A DNA stretch of 64,000 nucleotides from Pyronema omphalodes (GCA_024516155.1 JAJJXM010000024.1:682001-746000), one strand, 5' to 3'. Positions 23,968 through 38,300 are shown, counted from the first letter of the stretch. Translations and numbers: made by a program. Notes: generated from the sequence alone by a model not told the origin.

Positions 23968-26900
23968 CTACATTGGAACCCCAAGCATAGCCTCCAATAA
24001 ATCCACCTCCCCAAAATTCGCACCAATATTCCCCCTCTGTACTTCCCCATTCATTTCCAGCAAGTTATCGAATGGTAAATGTGTCCAATCACCCGCATGT
24101 GCATCCCAGTCCCAAAGATTATCTTGTATTAACCCTCCACCTGCAGCCGAGGATAAAGATGCGGATGAGGTTAAGGTTCCTGCGGTTCCTGAGGCTAGCG
24201 TTACTTGCGGGTTGATACCAGTGTTGAGAAGTGGTTGGTGCGGAAGCCAGGGGTGAGAGTGAGAGTGGGAGGTGAAGGTGTTGTGCTGGTTGTTGGCGGT
24301 CATAGTCTACCGGGGGAGGAGGGATTAGTACAAACATTTAATGAACCAAGACAGTATGGGGAGATAAAATATTTTGGCGACAAAACAGCAACAAAAAGTA
24401 GCATACCTGATCCTGGGATATATGCAACCCCGCATTCATCATCTGCACCTCTCCCTGTTCTCCTTCCGCAGTACCAACCAACGAGTCCTCCACACTCTTT
24501 GCCAAAATCCCCAACATATCAGCAAACACATTAGCCAGATGTACCCCATCCGCGCCACCTTCCTTCAACGCATTAGTCGCGTTTCTAATCATCATTAAAC
24601 TCTTCCCAATCTCCGCCGATCCCGCTCCAACCGCAAACGATTTCAACAAAAACATCGCCGCTGATAAAATCCTTAAACTAACCCTCACCGGTGCGTGTTT
24701 CAACCATTGCCTCGGATGCATTTCTTCATTTACACACTGCAGTAGTGTACGACAGGAATTTACCATCATTGTAATAAACTTTACATCATCTGGAGGAATC
24801 GCGGAGGGGTCGATACTGCCAACTCCTATGCCGGTGATCGCTCGGTTGATACAGGCCTGTAAACTGACCGAGTTGATGTAGAAACGAACATGCTCGTATT
24901 CTAGAAGTAATATTTGATGGAGACCAGAAGGAAGGTTCAGGGTAAGGAATTCTTCGTGCCAGAAATCTAATAGAGGATTGAAGCGGTTGAGGAGTTCGAT
25001 ATATTGAGAGCTTCGGGTTAGGTCCTGGGTAGTTGCTGGAGAGGCGAAGAGTGCGGCTGAGGAATCGGTCATGATTTTAGTGATTTTTGACCAGGAGAGA
25101 TAAAATGTATCATGTAAAGCATCTAGATTCTTTGGGTCCACAAGCGGCGGGATTGGTGTAGTTGGGACTGTGAGAGGTTTAGGAATCATAGAAGTCCTTC
25201 CAAGACGAGAAGCAAGCTGAGTTGTATGAACCTGTAAAGTCCGTTGAATTCGTAAAAGTCTCGCCGCAAGATGCTCCGGAGGGTCGGTGTCGAAAACTCC
25301 AAGTTCAGAAGCCAGAGCTAAGGCGTTTCCAAGAATATGCCAAGACATCCTATCACTTCTATCGGCCGGTTGGAGAATATTACCAATTTTGTCATTAAGG
25401 CCACGGACAATACGAGGAGGATCAGGTGTGCAGCAGTTAGGCTTATCTTCATCATCTGACAGACTGATAGAATAGTCATGGTCCTCGGGATCCACGGACC
25501 GAGAAAGTCCCCGGACATGCCATTCAGAAAGAATGATTAGTGCCTCAAGAGTACCGAGACTTCTAAGACTTGGGCTTCCACCACCGTCCAGCATTGGATG
25601 CAACATCTTTTTCCGAGTTTCTCTCCAAAGAAGCTCATGAATGGCAAAAGAACGGTGATATGCACCGCCGATACGACTATCGCTAATATACCTAGTTGCC
25701 ACGCAGAGAATCACCATAGCCAGAAACGGCTCATCTCTGAGTAGATACCGATGTTGTTGGTAATCGGAGATATAGTCGGCAAGCGGACTAGTCAATATCG
25801 GGGATAAAGGATGAATGTGCTCCGCAAAGTAACTCATAAATGTCATGGCGTCTTGAGCACTTAACCAACCCCTCAGCACTGGCCTAAACTTGCTCCAGTC
25901 TCGCAATGCCCGCTGCTTCATCTCCTCCTCTGTCAAGGTTCTCGGAGAAACTTGATTCTGTGAACGACGTGTAGTATGCGAGCTGTTATTGCTAGACGCC
26001 TGTGTTCCAATAGCCAGCTGGGCCGTATGCTGAGTCGGGGATACCTGTGGTGTAATAGTAGCCGACCTTGAAGAACCACCAAAAGATTCCGACTCTAACT
26101 TGACATCATCTTCATCCTCATGATGATTTGCAGCCTTCACCAGCAGATTCATTGCCGCATTAGAATGGTACAATGGTTTCTTGAATATTGACAACTGTTC
26201 CATCTGTGGCGACAGTAGCGGAGGATGCTGTTGTATTGGAATTTCAACCTCCACAAGCTGCGTATGATCCGGCGCAATTTGAGTATGTGGATGACGAAGG
26301 TACATATCCACGGTTTGAATCGACGCATGTGGTATCATATCCTGACCATGTGGATGACCTCCAGTATTGATATTCTGCAATTTTGGAGACTCATCTGAAT
26401 CCCCTAGAGTCCGTCGACGCTTCCTACTCACATTACTCACCGGAAATAACGAATCCGGATCCTCATCCGGGTCGACACCTTGAGCACGTCGGAGAGTGTG
26501 GGGTATTTCCTTCGAGTCTGCACGCTTTCGTCTAGTGGCACTAAAAACACATTTCTACACACACAGGGAATCATTCTCAGCAATCTGAAGCTTCTTCACA
26601 GGGATGGAGTAGATGCCGTCATACCTTTCCCTCCCTTAAGCATCTTGCACAAGGAGGATCATGCGGTGCTTCAACCGAGCCCAAATCGCACTTTACTTTC
26701 CGTTCGCGACAAGGTTGACATCTGTCATAACCGTGTTAATAGATAAGAATATTCCCCTGGGTTCTGTTCCTCTCTATATATAGCTTCTACTTACGCTTGG
26801 TATGTTCTCTTATGAACCTGCTGTTGCTGACTCGGCTGTTGCTGGGTTGTGATGGTAGCTGTAGGAGCTTGACCTTGGGTAACAGTAACCTTCTGATCCA

Positions 26901-27036
26901 ACGGCAACGGCGCGTGTGTTGATTGATTTGTTGGTGTCGATAGTGGTGGTTGTGGTAGTTGTTGTTGTTGCGAGACACCACCGGTACCGACACCGCCTTG
27001 TTCGCGTTCAAGAAATGGCATGTTGGAAGTTGACAT
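23968..27036 (-). CDS. Zn2Cys6 fungal transcription factor
   Basis: Four exons on the minus strand: 27036-26795, 26721-26625, 26554-24407 and 24306-23968, 941 residues. Introns have donors GTAAGT, GTATGA and GTATGC and acceptors ACAG, GTAG and GTAG. The N-terminus is Gln/Pro/Thr-rich. Residues about 82-115 form the binuclear zinc cluster with Cys at 82, 85, 92, 105, 108 and 115 ([11 protein letters not shown], then CARC, then [12 protein letters not shown]). It is split by introns right before the first Cys and before the last. A middle region with [14 protein letters not shown] and [13 protein letters not shown] is like the fungal_trans middle homology region, and the C-terminal exon is Ser/Thr/Asn-rich and ends acidic. 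It is expected to be a nuclear regulator binding CGG half-sites; target genes are unknown. Much acidic and Ser-rich sequence (SLSDDEDK) sits between the domains. Confidence 0.9.
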
Positions 27037-29671
27037 CAGATCTTATTTATTTAGATCTGTATTTTTTTTTTTTTTTCGCGTGCCGGGATCGGGGGTCGGG
27101 GGTCGAGACCGTTTGCTATGCTATGCTATGCTCGGGCGATCACACACTTTCTCTCTTTTTCTTTTGCGCGGTTACTGAGGGTTTTCGACGGGAGAGACTT
27201 TTCTTTTTAAATCAGCTGGGGTTGAGGGGGGGTTGAGGGGGAGGGGGGGAGGGGTTATTACTCCTGCTTGGGACGCGGTTAAATGTAGATGCTGTCAACT
27301 GTTAACTGTAGCTGTAGCTGTCGGAGGACCTTGTCAAGAAGAAGAGAGCTGTCTACATAAGCCCAAGCCCAAGCCCAAGCAAAGCCCGGCAAGCAGCTGT
27401 GTGTGACTGCAGACTAATTTCGAGAGCTCCAGCGACGTGGGGTAGAAGTGCTACTAATACGGAAAAGGCTTGGGGGATCACACGGATAGGCATTTGGTTT
27501 CCTGAAAGGGGATTAGTGTGTGGGAGCTAGAAAGAGAAGCTACACGCGGGAAACGAGCTCCGAAGGATGCGACGGAATCTGGGGAAAGCTTGACTTCGGA
27601 GACGGGCGAATCGCTGGCCAGGGTTTGTCGAAGGCCCAGGTCTGGCGAAGAACCGACGAATGACCATGGAAGAACTGGCGAATATCGAGAAAGTGTAGAA
27701 AGTCCAGAACAGTCGAACAGTCGAACAGTCGAATAATCGAACGCGACGAATGACAAGACAAAGCTGTTTCTGTAGCGACTCCAGCGAAAGCGAGAAAGTC
27801 ACGAAAGTCACGAAAGTCACGAAAATCACGAAAATCACGAAACCAAAACGAGGAATCGAGGAATCGATGAATCATCCAGAAAACAAAAACAGCCAAAAGA
27901 AGTATCCTCAGAATTCTCATACAAATCCTTCATTAACCCCATTCTTAGATGAAGACAACATCACCTCCGCTCGCGATCAATCATAATCAACCTCGGCCTC
28001 GACCTGAACCGAAAACGAAGACCCAGCATCGCAGCTTCGCAACATCGCAACATCGAATTAATCCAACCCACCACAGTATGTACCAAAGCTCCGCAACCAC
28101 GCCTCTGCAGCAAATCACAACCGACGGAAACACCGTTACAGAACCGCCCAACGATCAACCAGCCCAGCAACCATCCAACCAGCCCGGTAACGATCATAGC
28201 CAACAGCCAATCAGCAACCAGCAACCAGCAACCAGCAACCAACCAACGATCAAAGCCAACACCGAAATCCAAAAACAGTAAAGCCGCAGAACAAAGAGCG
28301 GCCCCGGATCATCAACCACCGTTTTCCCCGCGTGGTTTGTGGGGTGGGGTGGGATGGGGGTGCGGTTAGATATACGCCACAGCATGCGCTCATGCACGCA
28401 CGTTCGCTGCGTTCAGATCTTCGTTGTGATGGGTGCTGGGTGCTGGGTGCTGGGTGGCTGAGAACAGAACAGAACAGAGGATACAACAGAGGATACATAT
28501 ACATAAAAAACGGTCATGGAGTCTATGTAGGAGAACCGTCTGCCTACCGTAGCATCATACAGAATTGTCTGGCTTTCAGTAAGTATCAAGGCTGATTGAT
28601 CAATGATCCCTGCGATTTTAGAGATAGAGCGATATGCATAGACAGGTAGAGAGAGATAGAGAGAGAGATAGGCGGTATCGTTATCGGTTCCTCGCTTGCA
28701 AGTATTTATCCTTCACCGTTTCACCGTTTCACCGTTTCACCGTTTCACCGTTTCCTGGCTTTATCGTTTTATGACAACGCTGTATGCATAACGTCCATCA
28801 CGTGTCCTTACCTTCACTCATGCAGCATGGAGCATGGGATTGTGATTATGATTCAACAGGACAGGATAAACAACGACTACTGACGCCACACACATAGTTT
28901 ATACTGATATATGGAACAAAAGCATACTTGACTTGAGAAATCTCGGTATTCGAGATTTATGGCATACTGGAGTCAGGACCCCGCTGGAATATGTTGCGTT
29001 ATACGGTACGTAATGTGCGTAATGTGGGTAATGTAGATCACTTGTAGTTTATGGTGGATGGTGGATGGTACTGTAGATTCCCTACGGTACGATGCTACAG
29101 TAGGTAGATGCTACGGTGAATGCCGATTCGTATTGCGGTATATATGTACAGTCGACTATATACCCAGCTACTGTACTATATACAGTTTGGTTGTATTCAT
29201 CCATACCCTACGCAGTATATACCCTACACTTCGCAGTACACATAGACTATGCTGTATTCATCCATACCCTACACCACACTACGCTGTGAATCGTTATCGT
29301 GATCATGGAAATACTATCGCTGTATGCTATGACAGATATACAAACGAATGCAGCATATACGTATGTACACTATATGCATATGCATACCGATGGCCCAGTA
29401 CCGGGTAATTACATCTTCCATCATCTATCGCCCATTGCCCATCGTACATCGCCCATCGCCATCACCCATAACCCATCACCCATATCCATCCATCGCCCAT
29501 CACCATATCCAACTACATCCAACCACATCCAGCACACATCCAACACCTCGTCACCAAACCCCAAACCCCAAACCCAAACCATATCTAATACCAAAACTTC
29601 TTACTTCACGATGTAATCCGTAATCTGTAATAAAATACCATTTACCCGGTGCAAAACGGGACTGCGAGAGA
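27037..29671. other. Promoter side of the TF gene and gene-poor DNA
   Basis: A T-run (27061-27076) and CT-rich and G-rich patches lie upstream of the TF gene. Tandem units follow: GCCCAA (27361-27379), CGAACAGT (27712-27735), AAAGTCACG/AAAATCACG (about 27790-27842), AGCAACC (28207-28240) and ACCGTTTC (28714-28756). Translations of these stretches look protein-like only because of the repeats. No gene was recognised. Confidence 0.5.
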
Positions 29672-29826
29672 AAGATGGAGGTGGAAGACTGTATTCATAG
29701 ACAACGATAGCGATCTAGTTCTGTGTAGCATGTCTACTGAGAAGATACAGATACACAATGTGGAAAGTACACCTCTACCTCCATGGGCTAGTCATGTAAG
29801 CCCCAGGTGCGGCCAAGACACCTGGA
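29672..29826 (+). repeat. Dispersed 150-bp repeat relic, copy 1 (pairs with 31378-31510)
   Basis: Related to the reverse complement of 31378-31510. Shared blocks in order are GTATTCAT, AACGAT.G.GATCTAG.TCTG, a CAATGTGGAAAGT block followed by CTACCTCCA, a GTCA.GTAAGCCC block and TGCGGCCAAGACACCTG. Several differences are C-to-T type. Element class unknown. Confidence 0.7.
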
Positions 29827-31377
29827 ATATTTATTGATTCCTTCGTATTGGTTGTATAGATTTATTGCATTGGTTGTAGAAATTGTTAATCGTAGGAGTC
29901 GTATGTAGGCATTGTATTGGTCGCATTGGTCGTATTAGTTGTAGGTATATCAATACCCCATAACCATTCCGTCGTCATTATACAATCTGTATCATAAGTC
30001 GCTATTACATAAGCCATAGCTGAATAGTATACAACCGTACCCAAAGACAATGAAAAGATCTTCAAAAAAAAAAAAAACCAAAACATCAATGATGCTGCCA
30101 TACAGATCATCGAAGATCATCGAACGGAACCGGCCGATACCGATAGTTGGTTGCACGATACCAAGCTACGTTTTTCTGTGATCGGGATGTACACCAGTAC
30201 ACCAGTACACCAAGTAAGATACATGTATATATACAAACATCTTCTGGGTTCAGGATGCTAATACAGGCAGAAACATGGATATGGATATGGATATGGATAT
30301 GGATATGTAGATGGATATGTAGAAGGTACATACACAGAAAAACAAGGAAACAGGGATACACTGTGACTGTGCACCATAGCCGATGGTTTCATTACCCGGC
30401 TGGGGAGAATTTGCGAAGGAATTAGGAATTAGGAATTAGGAATTGAAATATATACAAATGAAAGAAAAATGGGATGGGATAGGATAGGATAGGATAGGAT
30501 AGGATAGAATAGAACAGGATAGGACGAGATAAGCAATAAATGGAAGAGATCACGGAGAAGTGAAGAGAAAGACTGGATGAGAGATGGGATTATTGTTTTG
30601 ATGGGATTGTGGTGGGTTGAGAATAGGAATTATGAAGCGTATGGAGATTGTGGGGATTATGTAGGAATTGCGGGGATGTAGCCGATGGCGCGGTTGATTA
30701 CCCAGACGCCAGGATTCAGCGGGGGAAATATGCGGTTTTTATACAGGGATGTGGAAAAGAGAATGGCGGAATAAAAGATGGGAGGGATGTGGAAGATGAG
30801 ATGGTATGACGAGAGAGATGGGATGATGAGAGATGACAGATGAGGTCCGGGAGATGAAAGATGTGGAGATTTGAGATGAGGGCCGGGAGATGAGAGATGA
30901 GAGATGGGCATAAAGATGCGGTGCCGAGGAATGTTATTCGTTACATGGAGACATAATGATGCACTCGGTTTTTATATATTCCGGAGTCCATACCCAACAT
31001 GGTCAGAGCCATGACAGCCATCTAGGAGCCATGCCATACCATACCATACCATACCAAAGACCAAATTCCACAAACCAAACAAAAACTTATCAAAAAAACA
31101 AGTAATTGTATAATATTACACAATTTACAACATCCTTTTCCAGAACGAGATTATAGTACGTACCATATCCCAGTCGATGGGTGATAAATATCATAATGCA
31201 ATTTCATGGCCGTGCTGCATACGGACTGTATTGAGTTTGCTGATTAGAACGAGCCGTGTCATGAAGCCTGAGAATCCCGAGATACTGGGAACCATACACC
31301 AAAGCGGGAAAGGAGTGGAGAATGAGTTGGCGAAAGATTAATAGGGAGAGAGAGTGTTGAAGGTTGCCTGGAGTTCA
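29827..31377. other. Gene-poor DNA with microsatellites
   Basis: It contains GGATAT repeats (30274-30308), GGAATTA repeats (30417-30442), GGATA repeats (30474-30506), GAGATGAGAG-type units (30820-30905) and CCATA repeats (31032-31052). No gene was recognised. Confidence 0.5.
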
Positions 31378-31510
31378 GGTGTCTTGGCCGCACTTAGGGC
31401 TTACGTGACTGGCACGTGGAGGTAGACTTTCCACATTGGGTATATCTCCCTCTGTAGTTGCGCAGAGCTAGATCACCATCGTTCTCAATGAATACACTCT
31501 TCCACCTCCA
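31378..31510 (-). repeat. Dispersed 150-bp repeat relic, copy 2
   Basis: Inverted partner of 29672-29826, about 1.6 kb away. Seen as CAGGTGTCTTGGCCGCA, GGGCTTACGTGAC, GGAGGTAG, ACTTTCCACATTG and CATCGTTCTCAATGAATAC on the plus strand. Confidence 0.7.
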
Positions 31511-31904
31511 CCTTTCTCTCGCATTCCCGTTTCACAGAGAGAATGGAGGGGATGGAACGACAGAGCTGGGAGTAGCGGGAGTGATGGTTCTGTGATATGA
31601 TTTCATTTCTTTTAACTTTCTTTATGAATCACGAGTATTTGTAACGGTTTAGAGACAAACAAAAGGGATACGAACTGAAAGCTCACCCGCGTTCTGTGGA
31701 AAATAGTGTCAACTGATACTGTCGAATTCAATAAATACCTAATCACCTGATATGAACAGTTACTGGTATAAATTTAAAATGTCGGGGGACATATTATACA
31801 TCAGCCCTGTTGTCATGAGAAAATCTATATTGAAATATACCTGAGATATCTACCATACGGGACTTTAATATAAAGCGCGTATTTTACAGAAAGCTCTTGG
31901 AGAT

Positions 31905-32333
31905 ACATGATGCCAATGTCGCCGTGATATGCAGCGACGGCGTCCGCCATGCCGATGCCGATATGATACAGATGCAGATGCAGATGCGTTACGTACTAAA
32001 TATGTACCGTCCATCCAAACTGGATATTCAGACCGATATACGAGACTTTTGATCTACATAGATACCTACATTTTGTCAACATGAAGCATTTTAATTTATG
32101 ACGAGAAAAAAGAAATGTCTCATCGTGTATAGTGTTTATGCTTCTACCCAAGTTTTGAGTTGCTAGGTGTAATGTTTCGGCCTTATGACCATCGGTAGGG
32201 ACCATATTGTATTAACGGTAGGCGGAAACCGGGGTGTTGGATAGATCGAAATTTGAACATACAAGGTTCGGCACGTGTATATGGAAACACCACGTCAGTG
32301 AATATATACAAGATTCTCTTTTTCGGCCTATGT
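31905..32333 (-). repeat. Dispersed repeat relic, copy 2 (pairs with 18252-18744)
   Basis: Inverted partner of 18252-18744. It begins on the plus strand with AGATACATGATGCCAAT, continues with GCCGATGCCGAT and CAGATGCAGATGCAG units, then GTTTCGGCCTTATGACC, GTAGGCGGAAACCGGGGTG and GATTCTCTTTTTCGGCC. It ends about 40 bp before the stop codon end of the ANK-SPRY gene. Confidence 0.75.
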
Positions 32334-32369
32334 AGAATTATCGGTCTATCCAATGGGAAGCCACCCCTC

Positions 32370-35300
32370 CTATTGCGCTTCTTCCTCATTGTCGGGCCAT
32401 TTGAACGGTTCATCACCAAAATTAGCGCGGATTTTGCTCCCTGGATAAATCCTAACAATGGGGAAGAACTGTCCATAAACACCAAAAATATTGTCTTCAA
32501 AATCTGCTATCACGTCAACATGATCTTCGGAAGATAGTGCAATCAGTGAGCCACACCTAGATGCCTGCCGTTCTTGGTGAAGAAAAGACGCCCCTTGATA
32601 ACTCCGCATCCAACCGTATCGCCAGTCCTGAAAGTCAGATAAGACCACGATTCATGGCCCTTGTGATATTTGTTGTCCTCCATGTAATATGCGTTTTCAT
32701 CCCAATCAGCCATTTCATTAAGGCGCTGAATTCGGCCATTAGTCAAACCAAGACCACAGTTCCTAGAGATGGTTATTAGTGTCGGATTCGCTTCAGTCTG
32801 AGATGTGTCTTACCAATGGGACTGTTTCATGAGGATAGTTATCTCAAAGTATATCTCGGGTTTATTATCTCTAGGTGAGCTCGCCGTTGGTGGATCATCG
32901 TCACCGAGGAGAAGGGAATCACTGGAATCCAGTGTATGAGACAACGAAAAAGGACGGCTTCCTTGGACCAGCTCATCAATGTATCCATTGTCTGCATCAT
33001 TTAGCCGCTGCGCAAATATCAAAAGTTCTTTTTCAACCTTACCGACATATTCGACCTCTAGGTCTGTGATATTGAGATTATTTGATTGCCAGATTTGCCG
33101 TTTACGCCATTGCATTTTAGATTCTTGGCGTGTTGTAGATATCGTGGCATCCAAATTCGAAGCCGCTGGTGGTGAGACTGTTTGCAGCAGCGAAACTAAA
33201 TCGTCCCTCCGAAAAGAGACTGCTAGATCGAAAGCCGACCACCCGTACTCATCTTTCCAGTGTGGGCTGCCGCCAGCGTCGAGGAGTCGACGGATGGTTT
33301 CGATATGATAACCGCTGCGTGTGGCAGCGTGAAGGGCGCTGTCGTACAATAGTTGATCCGGACAGGCTCTGGCAATCAATTCAACTAGCTTCTTATCATC
33401 CTGGTATTCGGCTTCTGCAAGGAGAATCCCTGCGTACTCTTTGTCGGGTTCTACTACAGCTCCGGCTTCGATCAGTAACTGGGCACCCACGAACCCGTTC
33501 CCTGTACACGCAATCTCCAGTACCGTCTCCCCAAATTTGTTCCGCAGGTTAGGGTCGGCTTCTTTCTCAAGCAGCAGCCTGGTTTTGTCCTCGTAGCCAT
33601 ATCGGGCAGCCATTCCGAGGGCGGTAATTCCATCGTCGTTTTGTATATCTATCTCAGCCTTGTTTTGCAAGAACAACTCCAAGAACTCGATGGGCAACTC
33701 CCAGGCCGCGGCATGAAGCAGCGTGTGAAGCGCCGTGTACCCGTCGTCGTCGTCGTCGTCGTAGAAGTCTGGGCATTTGAGATTTACATCTGCCCCATGT
33801 TCGAGGAGCATGGAGCATATAGCGAGGTTTCTTTTCCGTGCAGCAAGATGAAGACTGGTGTATCCGTTGTGGTTCACTTTATTGACATCCGCTTTATCGC
33901 CAAGCAGAAACTTCACAAGCTCCAGCTGTTCCTCTTTCACAGCGAGATGTAACTGCGTGTTGCCCTTGTCATCCGCATCACTAACAATGCGCTCTATGTC
34001 AATTTTTGTCTTCGCCTGCAGCAGCCCCAGCATGTCATTCAGTTGATTGTCTAGACACCACTGCTGATTACTCCTGAACTCACGGTACAAGTCCATGTCT
34101 TCATATTCATAGATCTCGTTGCTGAAAGTATTTTCAAGCAACAACTCCACTATCTGGTTGTTGCCATGCCGCACGGCAAGGTTGAGAGGAGTTAGATCCT
34201 CCGCGTTTCGGTGCATAGTATCGATCCGCTTCTCCACCAGCATTTTGGCAATTCGATAACTCACTAACGTATGGAGCGTAGCGGCGAGATGGAGACTGTT
34301 GGCATGATTGCAGTCCAAAGCATGTATGTTAACCTTCTCATCTAGCAAGTATTTGACAACATCCTCGCGGCCATTCAATACCGCGAGATGTAAGGCAGTT
34401 TGCTGATTGTCGTTCAAGGCTTCCTTATTCACCTCTTCATGCAGCAACGCTTCCACGAGTTTCCTACAACCCGTCATAGAGGCGTTCATCAGGGGAGTGT
34501 GGCCGGATTTGTCTTTTGCTTCCACGAAGGAACGTTTCAGCAAATCCTTGCACGGTATATCGGCATTATTGAGGCACAGTAAATGCAACGGAGTGGCTCG
34601 CAAGATATCCCCCGCCCCTAAATCGCTTCCATTGGTGACCAGCTTGATGTCATCTTCTCGAGTAGCAGAGACGCAGGCCCAATGTAGTGGTGTCCGATGT
34701 GCGGAATCACTTACTCTCAGTGACACACCGCCAGTAATCAACATCTTCGCAAAATTGAACTGACGGTGTCTGGTGGCAATGTGAAGCGGTGTTGAGCCAT
34801 CTTGTGCGATGACATTATCCGAAACCTGCAGGAGCATTTGGCCAATGTCGCAATAGCCCAGAGAGGCAGCAACGTGTAAAGGACTCCAACCGGAATAGTC
34901 CTTAACTTTTGCATTAGCTCCAGCATTCAATAATGCTCTTTAGGGAAGACATTAGCTGGCCGCGAACAGCGTAGAGCGTGCATCTGGGGACCTACATGAC
35001 ATTTTCCTTGTTCTTCATTAAGACGGCGTAATGCAGTGGTGTCCAGCCCAAAATGTCTCCTTGCTTGATTTCAGGGTGCCGTTGGGTGGGGGTGCAGCTC
35101 TTATCACGGCATACCGTCTCGTGGAGATGCGAGAAATGGCCTGTAGCCTGCAGACGAGCAAACCTGTCTTCCATGCAATCCCGGGCCACCACATGGGGCC
35201 TTGCAAACGCCGGATAGTGTACATAATAGTTCCCTGTGTTCGGTTTGGCATCGTCCATGAACGGCCGATAGTCATTCCAACGGTTTTGAAGCCTAAAACT

Positions 35301-38300
35301 GTCCGTGAGATGTTCTTTAAGATCGGAATTCATTCCCAGCAGCTGTGAAAACGACTTCTGTAGTTTCGAAAGGTTGTCTTTCAACTCTGCCTCATGTTCG
35401 GTCTTTTTGAAGACTTTTCGCGCGTCCGTCATCCGTCGTAGATACACGATACTCGCAACTGCTGTCCGGGTGACAAAAAACGACGAGCACGACGGAAATC
35501 GATTCACGAATCCCAGAAGGTCGAGATAAACCTCAGTACACTTCCTCCAATTGCCAACATTCTCATCTCCTTCTAAGCATCGTACGACTTCATCGACTGC
35601 AGTATATACCGGCAACTTATCAGCGATGCTGAGAGGCGGTATAATGCACAGCAAGGCATCTCTGGGGCTGCCCAGACCGGTATTACTGATTCCGGAAGCT
35701 AACTTGCTAAGTACCTGTAAACAATTTAACGCCAAAACCAGTTACCCAGGAACCATATACCACTCACCTCGTTCTTCAGCTGATAATGTTCCCATGCTGT
35801 GGGTAGGTTGGTCATGCTGTGGGATGCCTCAGTGAAACCGCCGATACGAGGGATTTCAGTAGCAACAGCCGACATAAAAGCAGCAAAAATATGCTGCGCA
35901 AAGAGAAGTTCCCGTTGCGTATTCGACATAACAGCAAGAAAATGGCCATTTTCAGTGTCGCTGTCATCCGTGTACCGAGGTTTGGACTGGTCGGGAGTGC
36001 CTCCGTCTTGTTCGTCGAAAGAGACAGCAGGACACTCAAAGTCAACGGCAAAGCATTCACGTCCCGGCATAGCACCTTCGGCTCCACCAAAACCGATGAT
36101 TCTATGATAGTCAATCCGGTGATGTGACTCTTTCGGCTTGGAATCGGTGGCGTAGCAGTCCATTTCCGTGCCTTTTCCAATGCATAGGACCCTCGTATCA
36201 TCTATTTTTGGTAACCACCAGCTTAGGTCCTGCTGAAGTAAATGGTTGTCTTTTCCTAGGATCCAAAGATTCTGCTTGAAGTTTTCCCGTTTCAGCCGGT
36301 TGCTGTACCGAGTGCTCTTGCTTTCCTCTGACTTGCTCTTCCGATCTTCCTGCTTCCTCATTATTTCCTTCTCCTTATCTCGCTGCTCTCGAAGGTGGGC
36401 ATGCTGAAGCCACAGGGAAAGGAGAGCCTCAATCTCCGCTAATCCTACGCGGAATATCCCAGCATCCCTCTTAACTGTCATAACAACTCGCTGTGGATTG
36501 CCGTCGACAGAGACAGAAATGCCCCATTTAAAGGGTTCGGCATTCGATGGAAGGAGCGTATTCAAGACTAGCTCCATGGAATCTGCAACAGATACTGCGG
36601 CGTCGGAAGCCGGATTGCTCCACTGGGTGAGTAGACCTAACCGCTGACGGATATGAATAAACGACCTAGCGTCCGGCAGTACTGGCCTAGCGTCATGCAG
36701 TACTGCGTTATCAGAATTTATACTCTTGCCACCGGTAAGCACTCTGAGGGTCGGCGATAAATACACTTTAGGGTCTTTACGGTCGTCTGTCTTGAACTTC
36801 TTCAGAAACTTCTGCATGCAACGGTTGAGCTGGGGGGTCTTCGCCCACTTCTGAGTGGTCCAGTGATGATCTTTCCGTTTCTCATCTCTGAGGCTGCTAT
36901 AGTTATTTCCGAAGTTGTTACGGTCTTTTGACATCGCGCTGGCTAGCCATTCCAGCTCGAAGTCCTTCGCCAGGCGTACGGTTGATGGTTGCTTGGACAT
37001 TCCTCGACGGATGAGAGCTCGCACCGCTGTCATGAGCATGGTCGCTGCAAGCTGAGCAAGAGAAACGACCCAGTGGGATCCCCGTAGACCCAGAAACTGC
37101 AGGACAAAGCCAGAAATGCTGATAACCGTTCCCAGAGTAGCAGATGCGCTTGTGAAGGGAGACACTGGCAATTCTTCGCGAGACCGTTGACGGCTCGAGG
37201 TCCATATCTCTTCGGCAGGCTCTTCTGCCACCATGGCGTACGACTCGAAGGTCTGGTCGCCGATCAACTGGCCACGTTGTAACCTGGGGTGTGTCAGTTG
37301 GATTCAACGGCGAAAAGAGCCCACTTTCATGATGCGCCACTGGTTACTTACCAAAGAATATAGAGCTTGGCTTTTTTGATGCCATCCGCCTTCTTGAATG
37401 TTTTTTCAGTTGTACTCTGCTCAACCACACTAGCGCAGATGAACATGCCAAGAACCAGAAGTAGAGTTCCGCCAGAGGTCAGCGCTATAAATTTTGCAAT
37501 CAGCATATATCAAGGATGTGAGTTAGCAGGATGTAAGCGAACAGCGGTAGAGACTCACGATAGGCATATTCTTGAACTGAAGTACCTCCCTTCGTGAGCT
37601 TCAACCCAGGATGGTAAGAGACCAATCCCGCGACTACTAATACTGTAATCTGCACGAGGATTCCAAAAATAGCGGCGATATAAAGTTCCCGGGTGTTCCT
37701 CGACACTGATAGGTTCAGGGAGATGTTGGGTGCTTTATAATTGTTAAACAATGTGTCCGGTGTGGACATTTCATAAGCGTCCAGAAGTTTGCCGCCGTTA
37801 GAATCCGGGTTTGTGGTGCTTGCACCAGATGGACCCCTCTCAATGTCTGACGGTTCGTCACCAGGAGGGGGTTGGGTTGAGCTGCTTTCATGAACACTGT
37901 TTTTATCTTGATCAGGATTCTGTTTGAACGGCCATGGAAGGAAGTTATGGAAGTAAGCTGCTAGACGGTGTCAGTCGGGCGGGATTTGCGGAAATATGGC
38001 ACCTACTGCGGTTAACCTTGATTACGAGTTTACGGAATATGGCTTCTTCCAAAGTGAAGATCTCGCATTCCTCGGTCCCTGTAATGTTGCCCTGCTCGCC
38101 CGTGATCCCATTGTTTGGCTGTGGGTCATTATCCGGCATTGTGCTTTGGCCGGCCTGTTGTTCTTTTGAATTCCATCCGATCGGCAAATTCTCAAAATAA
38201 AGAAGCTCGACTATCTCGGGAGTGCCCATCACCCGTACGATGGCATCGCCATTCCAAATCTCACAGACTGCAAAATCATTAACATCGTCTTGGTGGTGAC

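Noticed and set aside
27750..28281. Thr/Lys/Val and Gln/Pro/Asn-rich frames upstream of the TF gene
   Set aside because: They follow tandem GTCACGAAA and CAACCAG units and are not supported by anything else.
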